From positions 58,050,802 to 58,114,801 of the forward strand of contig OU015493.1 in the NCBI GenBank assembly GCA_907164885.2: a DNA stretch of 64,000 nt, given 5' to 3'. A program made the translations under genes and the position numbers. Shown piece by piece: positions 24,761-35,262 of this stretch (positions are counted from its first letter, which is position 1; the number at the start of each line of letters is the position of its first letter). The stretch is from Dolomedes plantarius (taxonomy: Eukaryota; Arthropoda; Arachnida; Araneae; Dolomedidae). The notes under the pieces are model-generated. The model had not been told where the DNA came from and did not search any database. It saw nothing but the letters and a program-made list of their open reading frames with translations.

Positions 24761-25609
24761 GGTTGTAGTATACAACTCTAAAAGCGGCTCAAAAGGTCCA
24801 CATGATTGAACGATGTGTCCAAACACTTCCTATCGAGTTGTTGGGCTTAAAGACCACATTTAAAGCGAATATGAATTCAAAACGAAGCGAGTTAGTCTAT
24901 GGCCAAACCATCCACCTTCTTGGCGAATTTTTCACCTCTCCACCACAGGTTGTCAACAGTCCTAACTTCGTCAAAAATCTTAAGAAGACCCTGCAGATAT
25001 TAACTCCTACACTTACAATATTGCATGAAAAACAAACATGGAAAAAAGAATTCCACAGGACCTAGATACAACTAGTCATGTTTTCTTGTAATACGGCGCA
25101 GTGTTGGATCACACACGGCACCATTTGTTAAGGTGAAAAAAGGGAATGGCAATTAGAAATAATTAAAAGAAATCGGAAGGAAATGCCGTTATAAAAATCA
25201 TTTAGTGGTTATGTTAGATGTTAAATGCGTTGTGTGGTTGTGCAATAACCAAAATATACAGGTTCTAACTGATGTTCCCATTATGGGTTATGAATTAAAA
25301 AAATTTAATGAAGTTAAATTCCCGAAAACAAAAAGAAACGTGAAAGTAAAAGCTGAAAAACAAAATCCTGAAAATTGAAATTAAAACCTATAAAGATACA
25401 GGGCTGAAAAATTAAAAACTTGAAGCATTTACTGAGAGGCAGAAACGACATGACTAGGAATTAAAGAAATTACGATGCACAATTTATTGACGGACATAAA
25501 ATATTACAGTTTTAGCTGATTACATAAATATCTCAAAATTGAACCCATCCCTTATAGTCAGACACAAATACCACTCAGATGAAATCATTATTAATTATAT
25601 TAAGATACC

Positions 25610-26190
25610 ATTAAAATTTCGGACCCACAAAGTTAGCTGGTGAATTTAAATGCGTTTATGGAATGCGTTTATGGTTTCAAACATTGCATTTATCAGTTGG
25701 TTTTTACCCTGAAGACGGGTGTTTCAGTCATTTAAACGGGCAGTCAAATCTTTCAAAAATACTAAATCTGCAAGCCAGTTGTTATCATAAAATTTTGGCA
25801 CAGGTTCTTTTTCCTCTTAAGTATCATAGACAATTTGATTTTATCAAGAAGGCTATAAAATATTTTTAACATTTGCCTTCGACTGAGCCATCTTATTTCT
25901 GCAAAGTATACGATATCTTCATACTCAGCATCCAAACTTTTAAGAAATTCCTGAAACTGGCGCTGATTCAATCTCCTAGACTTTATAAAATTCACCTTTT
26001 TGACGACGATTTGCATAACATTGGTCATTTTTAAAGCTTTTCTGCATACATTTTCCCTGTGTATTATGCAGTTGTACTTCATAAAACGAGAATTTTCAAC
26101 AGCAACGGCATCGTCTTCTGCTAATACGGAATCGGCGCCAACGGTATACTTTCGGGTTTCTGGGTAAAAGTATTTTGGCGTAATAGACAT
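25610..26190 (-). pseudogene. hAT (ZBED-type) transposase fragment
   Basis: The 142-codon frame reads NCIIHRENVCRKALKMTNVM, VNFIKSRRLNQRQFQEFL and IRWLSRRQMLKIFYSLLDKI, which match the middle of domesticated-like hAT transposases of the GTF2IRD2/ZBED group. After the stop, the frame continues in pieces (LTARLND, NTRLQGKNQLINAMFETI) down to about 25620. N- and C-terminal parts are absent. Probably a decayed transposon, not a host gene. Confidence 0.75.
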
Positions 26191-26589
26191 TTAATATGAA
26201 TTAATGCCGTCTGTCGTTCTACTTTTTGCAAGTAAGGTGCCGAAGAAACGATACACTCAGACGGTGGTTCGCTGACGTCACCGCTTTCTCGGGGAAACTT
26301 GAAACCAGCTCCCCTGAGTTCGTTTTTCGGATGTATTTGGCAAAGCACAGCTCTCTAGGGTTAAAAAAAGCTTTAGGTAGGACTTTCATGAAATCTTCAA
26401 CGGTATGACGTCCTACGGGGAGATCGCTAGGTTCGCGGACCTGGCGGAGACAGCATCGACTCGTTCTCCTCGAGATTTTAAAATTCTCGCAAATTCCAGT
26501 ATCCTTGCGGCTCTGCGACACCCGACGCATGAGAGGCACATGGGATCGTCCCAAAAGCTCTGCGTTTCTTCGATCGGTAGAGGGAAAAT
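26191..26589. other. Unassigned GC-richer block
   Basis: Open frames exist on both strands (138 codons minus at 26635-26219, 81 codons plus at 26405-26650) but none resembles a family I know. The higher CpG content differs from the neighbours. It may be part of the hAT or piggyBac relics on either side. Confidence 0.3.
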
Positions 26590-27032
26590 CGGTACCGGAA
26601 AAAGCTACCTGAAACAATTGCATACTACGATGCAACTAAATTCGGTGTAGATGTAATTGATCAAATGGCAAGGAAATATTCGTCAAGTCTGCTTTAAGTG
26701 GCCGGTGCAAGTTTTTTGTAATATTCTGGATCTTGCTGCTGTCAATTCTTGGATTTTGTACAGAACTGTAACTGGAAAAAGTATTACTAGACGACAATTT
26801 GTTCCAGATTTAGTTGATGAATCGCGTGGAAAGTTTATTCTCTCCCGTCAGAGAAATATGAATCTGAGTACAAACAACTGCTGAGAACACTGGAAAACCA
26901 CAAGCTAAACGTAAACGGATTCGATGTCAAACATCCAAATGTGAAAATAAATCACGGGATATTTGTTCAAAATGTAAATCCCCCGTTTGTAGTAAATCCA
27001 CACAACTTATTACTAAGTTCTGCACAGAGTGA
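26590..27032 (+). pseudogene. piggyBac-type transposase C-terminal fragment
   Basis: The frame reads YYDATKFGVDVIDQMARKYS, then after one shift WPVQVFCNILDLAAVNSWIL and TGKSITRRQFVPDLVDE. After another shift comes a cysteine-rich end (RCQTSKCENKSRDICSKCKS, KFCTE, stop at 27030-27032) typical of piggyBac C-terminal zinc fingers. The catalytic N-terminal part is missing. Confidence 0.8.
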
Positions 27033-28299
27033 ATACAGTAAATTGGATAAAATAAATCAGTAAAACTAATAAGTAACTAATAAAAATATTAATATTTCTT
27101 TGAATTCTTCTTTAAAATGTTCTATAAACATATACAAATGATATAATCCATTTTCCATTGAAGTTATGTAGCATAATTTTCTTTTTGTTCAAGAGAGACG
27201 TTATTATACTTAAAGAAGTAAAATTTTGAATAAAACCATCTTCCAAAATTTTAGTTGATTTCCGCTGATTTATATATATTTAAGGCAAATTATGGGAAAT
27301 ATTAATTATCATATGAAACTATAGTATTTTACCTAACGAAATTAAAACTTTTGTTACTTTTTATGTGTTTTGTCATCTAAGGTCAAATTAACCCGCTTCG
27401 CGGTTCTAAGTGTTAATCTTACAAGTGTTAGGGCCTGTTCACATAGGAGTCCGGTAGCGGAAGCGCAAAAGGAAAGATGGCGCTGAGACAGAAATAAACC
27501 AAACATAGGCACTAAAAATTTCGCTGCTAATCCTTATAATAGTTGCCGTGTTCTGTAGTCGACTCTGTCCGTAACGCGTCCGGAGCGACCACCTCATATC
27601 CATCCATTTGGCATCCATTTTGTTTTATGAGTTAGGCTTAAAAAGTTAAAAGTAAAGTTCAAAAAGATTATTTGCCAACTAAACCCAAATAATTGTAATT
27701 AAAACAGCGTAATATCGACACAAATCAACTTTATTTCGATCAATTTTATTTCAAAATTATCTCTTCATTAGAGAATTATCTCTTTTCCGCCACCTTTCGC
27801 GTTATCATAGTGTTTCTCAGAACTTGAAAATGTAAACACAAGTGAGTCATTCATTCACCGTGATTCGCTAATTTAAGAAAAATTGAATTAGAATTTTTTT
27901 CACAGTAAAACAGGTTTTCATTATTTTAACCATATATAATATATATATTTTAATATATACTATATATTTTTTAATACATAATATATAATATATATTACAA
28001 TACAGTATTACAATTTAATATTACAATAATGTCGAATTTAGTTGCAAACTTGACGCATGCGCAGTGATATGTTCCAAACTGTAAGTCACAAAAGCTAGCC
28101 GGTTCAAAAGGCCAAATCTTCAGTATACAGATTTTTTGCATTTACAACACATGGAATTCTATATATTCCACATCTAATACGTGTTTAGTAACGATTCAAT
28201 AACTTTGTATGATTTTTAATCAGAATTTCTTTAGTTTATATATATTATTTTTTCTTAATATATATTTATACATATATTTATATATTTATACATATATAT

Positions 28300-29500
28300 A
28301 TATATATTTAACAATATATAATATATGTACATTAAATTGAAATACACATGCAAAAATTTTTTGCACGTGAATAATTTGTATGATATTTTAATCTGATTTT
28401 CTTTATATATTTTATTTTTTCTTAATATATTTATACATATATATAGCATAAGATATAATATATGTACATTAAATTGAAATACACATGCAAAAATTTTTTG
28501 CACGTGAATAATTTGCATGATATTTTAATCTGATTTTCTTTATATATTTTATTTTTGCTTAATATATTTATACATAGCCTATTTATACATATATATAGCA
28601 TAAGATATAATATATGTACATTAAATTGAAATACACATGCAAAAATTTTTTGCATGTGAATAATTTGCATGATATTTTAATCTGATTTTCTTTATATATT
28701 TTATTTTTGCTTAATATATTTATACATAGCCTATTTATACATATATATAGCATAATATATGATATATGTACATTAAATTGAAATACACGTGCAAAAATTT
28801 TTTGCACGTGAATAATTTGCATGATATTTTAATCTGATTTTCTTTATATATTTTATTTTTGCTTAATATATTTATACATAGCCTATTTATACATATATAT
28901 AGCATAAGATATAATATATGTATATTAAATTGAAATACACGTGCAAAAATTTTTTGCACGTGAGTAATTTGCATGATATTTTAATCTGATTTTCTTTATA
29001 TATTTTATTTTTGCTTAATATATTTATACATAGCCTATTTATACATATATATAGCATAAGATATAATATATGTACATTAAATTGAAATACACATGCAAAA
29101 ATTTTTTGCACGTGAATAATTTGCATGATATTTTAATCTGATTTTCTTTATATATTTTATTTTTGCTTAATATATTTATACATATATATAGCATAAAATA
29201 TGATATATGTACATTAAATTGAAATACACGTGCAAAAAATTTTGCACATGAATAATTTGCATGATATTTTAATCTGATTTTCTTTATATATTGTATTTTT
29301 GCTTAATATATTTATACTTAGCCTATTTATACATATATATAGCATAAGATATAATATATGTACATTAAATTGAAATACACATGCAAAAATTATTTGCACG
29401 TGAATAATTTGCATGATATTTTAATCTGATTTTATTTATATATTTTATTTTTGTTTAATATATTTATACATAGCCTATTTATACATATATATAGCATAAT
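28300..29500. repeat. Satellite of about 152 bp with a CACGTG palindrome, eight copies
   Basis: The unit's palindromic core begins at 28345, 28482, 28634, 28786, 28938, 29090, 29227 and 29378: spacings 137, 152, 152, 152, 152, 137, 151. The 15-bp difference is the presence or absence of AGCCTATTTATACAT. The core is CACRTGCAAAAA followed by its inverse ending TTGCACGTG. Minus frames of 79 codons repeat with the period and are by-products. It lies inside the Helitron. Confidence 0.93.
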
Positions 29501-29736
29501 ACATGATTATATAAAATATTTATATTACATTGAAATAGATTGAATTAGCAGTATTGTTTCTAAATATCTGGCTGCATTAGTTAGACTGTACAAGTCGGAT
29601 TTTAAAATCAGCTGCAAGCATGGTTTTTTTTTTCCAAGAACGTTTTTTAATTATAAACTTCAATATTTTTTTAAAAAAACCTCACTGTAATAATTTTTAG
29701 TAAAGCATTCTATTGCGATGATAGTGTATCTTTTAA

Positions 29737-30577
29737 GGTGACTGCCTACGTTGAAAATTTCATTTTTTGACTATTTTGGTCAATTTTATTTTTTCCAGGA
29801 ATCGTGCAATTCAATCTTTTCTCTTTTCAAAACCGTTTTGATTTTCATTCTACATCAATTAGAAGCAGAGTTATAGCTATTTTAAAAAATGTCTGCTACA
29901 AAATTGAAGTGGCAAACAACTTGAACTGAGTTTTTCTCAGAATTATGTTTTTAGCACAAATCTTTACCGTTATCATGATATTTCACACAATAATACATAT
30001 AATTTGATAAAATTTTCGGGAAATGTTTTAGATGCTATTGTTAATGAAATGACGCTCAATAATTGATGCATAATAATAAATAGTTAAATAGTTTTTGTTT
30101 GGGCAGCAGCATACGCCGAAATTTTCAAAAGTGTGGGGGGGGGGGTTACTATGAAAAAGTAGTTTTCAGCAATCAGTGCAGAGCTTGAACCTATTTAAGT
30201 AATATATGTAATCAGAAAAAATGGGGGGGGGGGGGGTAACCCCCATCAACCCCTCCCCTGCATACGCCACTGTGTTTGGGGCTGTTTTTATAAGGAGAGG
30301 AATGATGAATTGGGGGAAATTTTCATATTGCAACATTTTTGCATTTTAAAATTTCTCTTAGATTGTGGGTCATTTACGATAACTGTCAGATGTGTCGCAT
30401 TTTAGCTAATTTTCATTGAAAATTACTTCAAATTGACCAATTTATAAAAAAGTATGGTATTTACTGGCAAGTTTTTGTTTATTTTTTAATTTTCAAGTGC
30501 TATTTTACCATAAAAAACAAAAAAATCTTTAAAAAATGATTTTTTAAAAAAATTGGCTCCAAATGTAGGCAGTCACC
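29737..30577. mobile_element. TTAA-flanked element (Kolobok- or piggyBac-like), non-coding
   Basis: Inverted ends GGTGACTGCCTAC, each flanked by TTAA (29733-29736 and 30578-30581). It lies in the Helitron and contains a 169-bp hAT MITE. No transposase frame. Family is uncertain because TTAA targets are used by more than one superfamily. Confidence 0.82.
30104..30272. mobile_element. hAT-type MITE, 169 bp
   Basis: Ends CAGCAGCATACGC and CAGTGGCGTATGC in inverted orientation, flanked by perfect 8-bp duplications TGTTTGGG (30096-30103 and 30273-30280). The inside has two G runs of 11-13. Confidence 0.88.
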
Positions 30578-30828
30578 TTAAAACAATATTTCAGGTGATT
30601 ATAAGGGGACATTTTATTATTTTGTTTTGTGCCACTTTCTCGAATTATATTACTTTATTTTTCAGATCTAATAAAAAAAAGTATTAAAAAATTTCACCTT
30701 CAAATTAGAAAACAATTTAAAATTAACAAATCAGACAGCAAACATTCAAGTAAATTTCAATGTTCTAAATTGCAACACATCAGGTTGCAAAACAGTATAT
30801 TATTTTCTAATATTCACATTTTTACATG

Positions 30829-31633
30829 TACTATCTACGGTATGTACTGTATAGTAGTGTGCTTTTCAGAGCAAATACCTAACATAACGGCAAAATTTTC
30901 TTAAATTTTTAAAAGTCTGTAATTTTCCGATACCTTTCACGTTTTCATAGCGTTTCAATTAAATTAATAACAAGTATTCATTTTATATATTCGGGACATG
31001 AAAATGTAAACATGAAGTTAGTCATTCATTCATCTTTTTTTTTTTTATAAGATGAATGAATGACTAACTTCATGTTTACATTAATTCATGTTTACATTTT
31101 TACAGAATATTATTTTCTAATATTCTGTAAAAATTTCTTATATTTTAACAAGGTTATGAATCTTTTTTTTATTGGAACTGTTCAATTATTTACCATCAAG
31201 TTTTGACAGGTACTGTCTACGGTATGTACTGTATAGTAGTATGCTTTTCAGAGCGAATACCTAACATAACGGCAAAATTTTCTTAAATTTTTAAAAGTCT
31301 GTAAATTTTCCAATACCTTTCACGTTTTCATAGCGTTTCAATTAAATTAATAACAAGTATTCATTTTATATATTCGGGACTTGAAAATGTAAACATGAAG
31401 TTAGTCATTCATTCATCACGTTTTTACATGTACTATCTACGGTATGTACTGTATAGTAGTATGCTTTTCAGAGCGAATACCTAACATAACGGCAAAATTT
31501 TCTTAAATTTTAAAAGTCTGTAATTTTCCGATACCTTTCACGTTTTCATAGCGTTTCAATTAAATTAATAACAAGTATTCATTTTATATATTCGGGACAT
31601 GAAAATGTAAACATGAAGTTAGTCATTCATTCA

Positions 31634-31640
<7 letters not shown>
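30829..31640 (+). repeat. Three copies of a ~210-bp Helitron-internal module
   Basis: Copies start near 30829, 31211 and 31431 with GTACTATCTACGGTATGTAC and run through CACGTTTTCATAGCG to GTTAGTCATTCATTCAT. Copies 2 and 3 are nearly adjacent; copies 1 and 2 are separated by a palindrome and a Helitron 3'-end-like phrase. Confidence 0.85.
31003..31082. repeat. Perfect 32-bp inverted repeat
   Basis: Arms 31003-31034 and 31051-31082 are exact inverse copies around a 16-nt T-rich loop. The left arm is the end of the first ~210-bp module, so the right arm is an inverted duplicate of that module end. Confidence 0.92.
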
Positions 31641-31664
<24 letters not shown>

Positions 31665-31950
31665 TATTTATATTTTAACCATACTAGCCACTGCGTGACC
31701 AGCATGGTCACTTTTAGTTTTAAATTTCCTTTTGCAAAACAACGCAACTGAAAGTGACATATGTAAGGAATGTTACAATTACCTGTCATCATAAATATAT
31801 GTTGTTAAGGGGTATTCTCTATTAAGCTGATTCTAAAACATCGTGATCAAAAAATGTGAATTTCCATTACCTTAGAACAGAGTTAAAGATAAGACTGAGA
31901 AAGCCCACATCAATGATTTTAAAAATTACATCCCTCTTTGTATGTACTAT

Positions 31951-32348
31951 TTTTCAAAATTAAGATATCTATACTTTATCATTACAACAAATAAGAAATT
32001 GCAGGGGGAAAATTTTAAATATAGTGTTGATTACATCACTCTCTGTATGAATTACTGTTAACAATTCAGATATCTACACTTAATCATATTAAATAATAAA
32101 TTGCTGGAAAAATTTCTTCATTTATAAAATGGAGCAAAAATTCAGCAATTTTTCAAAATTAAGATATCTACACTTTACCATTACAAGAAATAAGAAATTG
32201 TTGGGGGGAAATTTTAAATACAGTGTTGATTACATCACTCTCTGTATATATTACTGTTCACAATTCAGATATCTACACTTAATCATATTAAATAATAAAT
32301 TCTTGGGAAAATTTCCTCACTTATAAAATGGAGCAAAAATTCAGCAAG
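31951..32348 (+). repeat. Tandem duplication, period 199 bp
   Basis: Two units start TTTTCAAAATTAAGATATCT near 31951 and 32150 and both run through GTTGATTACATCACTCTCTG to GGAGCAAAAATTCAGCAA. Non-coding, inside the Helitron. Confidence 0.85.
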
Positions 32349-33715
32349 TACTTAAAATATAGTGTGGATTTCAACTATGATATTCATAAAACTTCTTGAT
32401 ATACAGATTTGAGTATTTCAAAAGTAGGAGATACTAAAGCGACAGAATCAAAAGAATGGATTCTAGATAAACCTACATACAACTGTCCATGGTTAAACAC
32501 TGGATTTGATAGGTCTAAACATGTATTGTCAAAAGATCACCGGTTGTAACTTATGCGGCCACTACACACACGCGGTTTTAAATTGCGGACAGCCGCTGTT
32601 TACATCCGGTAGTTGCAGCCGTTGCCATTCGAAGTGTAGAAATATCGTAGATTTTTGTGCCGCATACCTACGCGTTTTATATATAGGGATTATTTTAACC
32701 AGATATTACAATAATATCAAATTTTGTATTTTCGGAAAGTTGCAAACTCGGCGCATGGATAGTGATATGTTCAAAAGTGTCTGTACGGTAGCGTGCTTTT
32801 CAAAGCGAATACCTAATATAACCGCTAAATATTCTTACATTTTTTTGAAGTGTTTTATTGAATATTTCTAAATTACCAGCACACGTGGCTTTCATATGAA
32901 TTTCTAATATTTTAATAAGGTTATGAACCCTTTTTTTATTGGAATGTTTACTTAATAACCGTCAAGTTTTGACGGGTACCATCTAGTCGTTTGGAGATTT
33001 GTTATTGGTTAAATATATTTCTATACTTAACGCTTCCGTTACCGGACTCCTATGTGAACAGGCCCTTAATCTTACAACTTTCTGGGCTGCACTAACAATC
33101 CCTCTGAAGATAAGTTGGAACATACGGAGCTGCCGAAGGATCACAAAAAAATCAAGATTAGAGTTCTTGCACGGTTCCAGTAACGTTGCCAATAGGAAGG
33201 GGGTATTGCAATGATCGAATTTCCGTCAAAGTACAAACTGTTACGTATGCATACAACAGTGAAACCAATGTGTGGCTCATATTTTGAAAGAACTTTTTTC
33301 GCACTTAGCGGAAGATGGACACTTTGCACTGTTCTCCCGTCCTCTAAAGCAGAGTTCGGCAACCTTTTATCTTCCACGGCACAACAACGTTTTTTCGATA
33401 ATTCCGCGGCACACTACAAGAAAAGCTTGCAAATACATAAATTGCAATAAATACGTATATGTTTTTATTAGATAAAAAACACAATAGAACAGCTATATGT
33501 AACAAGATAATTATAATCCTTTAAGTTTTATATAAATCATTTTGATTTGTACACCAACACAAGAAAAAAATATAAAGTTATAGTTTACAAGTAAAAAAAA
33601 ATTCCCTTTAAATTTTTATATTAAAATTTGTTTTTGGTGTTTACTTAAGCCAAATAAATCAAAGTTAATTTAAACATCTTTTAGATATTTGAGCTTCTTT
33701 TGATGAACATATGTA

Positions 33716-34475
33716 CAGTCCGACCACAGTACGAAGAACCACGGTTGGCATAGTGCCAAGACGATTCTATTCACTCTGTAGGTAAGGCTGCTGAGGAAAG
33801 AGGGGGGAAAAGTCTCGTATTCTCTCGACATTCTTTAGAATCGGTTACTAACTGCGCTTGCTTGCTTTTTCCTCGTCTGTTATTTTGATTATTATATTAA
33901 AATTAATGGATCCTTTACCCAACACAACTGCTCGGAATAAGCCGTTCCGTAGTGATTGTAAACGTATAATACACAATGTAATTAAATTGTGTGATAAAGA
34001 AGCACTAGAAGGAAATGTTATTGTTCCACTTTCGCAATCCCTAAAGAGAGCTAGTGAAATGATCGGGATATCGATGTCCAGTGTAAATAGAATACGCAGA
34101 AAAGCAAAGGGTGAAGAAACTCCAAAATTTGAATCTCCGAGGAAACTTCAGAAAAAAAGAACCACCGAAAACGTAGCTTTAGATAATTTTGATTGTGATG
34201 TAATCCGAAAGTATCCACTCCTATAAAACTCCTATTTTTAAATAGATTTGCTTCTTCTTTTTATTATTTTGAAATTATTATTCAAATATTCGATCAAAAA
34301 TAAAGTTTTAAAAAATAACTTTAAAATTGCGGACAAAAAGCAGTCTGAAATACATTCCGTATTTCATAAACAAACACATCCGAAAATATGACGTTTTCCC
34401 CTATTTCCTAAGTAGACTAGCTTTTCTCGCGCATGCGTAACAGCTTCCAGGGACCTCGCTTCCGTGGTCGGACAG
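33716..34475 (+). mobile_element. IS630/Tc1/mariner-type element, internally deleted
   Basis: Inverted ends CAGTCCGACCAC and CTGTCCGACCAC, each next to a TA (33714-33715, 34476-34477). It is 760 bp and carries only the N-terminal part of a transposase on the plus strand. It is nested in the hAT element. Confidence 0.82.
33906..34226 (+). pseudogene. Transposase N-terminal fragment (HTH)
   Basis: From the ATG at 33906: MDPLPNTTARNKPFRSDCKR, then a helix-turn-helix-like SQSLKRASEMIGISMSSVNR, a basic linker with a PRKLQKKR stretch, and DNFDCDVIRKYPLL before a stop. The pattern is known from the start of IS630-related transposases of arthropods. The DDE domain is missing, so the 106-residue product cannot transpose; a DNA-binding peptide is the most it could give. 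Confidence 0.65.
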
Positions 34476-35262
34476 TACGTTTAATATTTGGCTCTATATT
34501 AGAAAGAGCTACTTGAAGTTGATGGTCAAGACCCTGACCATAACAAACATGATCGTTTGTCATTTTTAATTAGAACCAGTGTCGAAAACTTTGTTAGCAT
34601 AAGTATGTTGTAGAAAAAGGGAGCAAAGTTGCAATGGCCTTGTCAGAAATTTGTGGATATTCTTTCTTAACTGAAATCCAGAAATATGATGATCGAGCAT
34701 ACATACAATGTATGGTAACAAGATGTTTTTGTTTTGTGCATAATTTCGACCCAGAGAAATTAAGGAGGAATATTTAGGAGTAAGTTAAAGGAGTAAGTTA
34801 GAGGAATATTTTACTTAGAAAAATTTCTAGCTAATAGCGGTAGTTAATTTTTTTATTATTATTATAATCGATAAAATCACCGCGGCACAGTCAAGATCAC
34901 CTCGTGGCACACAAGTGTGCCACGGCACGGCGGTTGTGGAGCACTGCTCTAAAGGACGTACTTTTTGTAACACAAGTTACTTAACAAGCCCATGTATACT
35001 AAGTTACTCACCATGCACTTATACTGTATAAACAATGTTATAAATTCAATAACTATAAAGTTATTCAATTTGATTAAACTTACCTGGGGATTGTTATTTA
35101 AATAATTTATTACTACTAGTTATAATTTGAAGATGCAAAAGGATTACTTGTGAAAGCTTAAAAAGCTATTATTCCTTCAATTCCCTTCAACATTCCCCTC
35201 ATCCCACCCACCCCTCTGTGAAACAAAATTCTCTTCCTTCAAAACACCCTATTCCCTCCTTA

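Larger units (their letters stand above)
20225..25140 (+). pseudogene. Degenerate Ty3/Gypsy retrotransposon pol
   Basis: Fragments of a Gypsy pol follow in order in shifting frames. Reverse transcriptase is seen near 20630-20830 (active-site-like LDDILV, then a FFGYVINQDG stretch). RNase H lies near 22865-23200 (DIVIGSEL, DIHHIKGTDNIA). The integrase zinc-finger and core lie near 23380-23735 (HICKK, CISCQ, IVVDRFTRWVEAEQLHNIKA), and the integrase C-terminal part at 24780-25060 (LPIELLGLKTTFK, SELVYGQTIHL). Many stops. Three later insertions interrupt it: a MITE at 20981, the composite repeat at 21282 and a mariner at about 23737. No LTRs or gag were recognised. It is long dead. Confidence 0.85.
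27531..32986 (+). mobile_element. Non-autonomous Helitron, 5.46 kb, with intact ends
   Basis: Begins TC directly after an A and ends CTAG directly before a T. The 3' end has a perfect 7-bp hairpin (CCGTCAA and TTGACGG, near 32959-32975) 11 nt before the terminus. These are the classic Helitron signs, and the empty site is known from paralogous MITE copies. It holds no Rep/helicase frame. Inside are a 152-bp satellite, a TTAA element, three copies of an approximately 210-bp module and a 199-bp tandem duplication. A copy of its own 3' end (TCAAGTTTTGACAGGTACTG near 31196) recurs inside. Confidence 0.92.
27431..33065. mobile_element. PIF/Harbinger-type MITE split by a Helitron
   Basis: Left part 27431-27530 and right part 32987-33065 together rebuild a 179-bp MITE of the family seen intact at 59063. 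TTA flanks both ends (27428-27430, 33066-33068). The break lies between A and T of GCTAATCGTTTGG, which is unbroken in the intact copy. Confidence 0.9.
33350..34946. mobile_element. hAT-type element without a transposase
   Basis: Perfect 8-bp duplications CTCTAAAG (33342-33349 and 34947-34954) flank imperfect inverted ends (CAGAGTTCGGCAACC; CAGTGCTCCACAACC read inward from the right). It encloses the IS630/Tc1-type element at 33716. Remaining sequence has no hAT transposase domain. Confidence 0.85.

Noticed and set aside
26219..26635. 138-codon minus frame as a retroviral-like gag
   Set aside because: No zinc knuckle or major homology region is visible; it was left unassigned.
28255..29414. 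Repeated 66-87-codon minus-strand frames that look like a protein family in tandem
   Set aside because: They recur with the satellite period, overlap each other across unit borders and are rich in Tyr/Ile/Lys as expected from AT-rich DNA. They are a by-product of the satellite.
32506..32871. 121-codon Cys-rich frame in the Helitron as a captured host gene
   Set aside because: Cysteine spacing matches no motif I know and the frame covers Helitron-internal repeats; there is no evidence for capture beyond the open frame.
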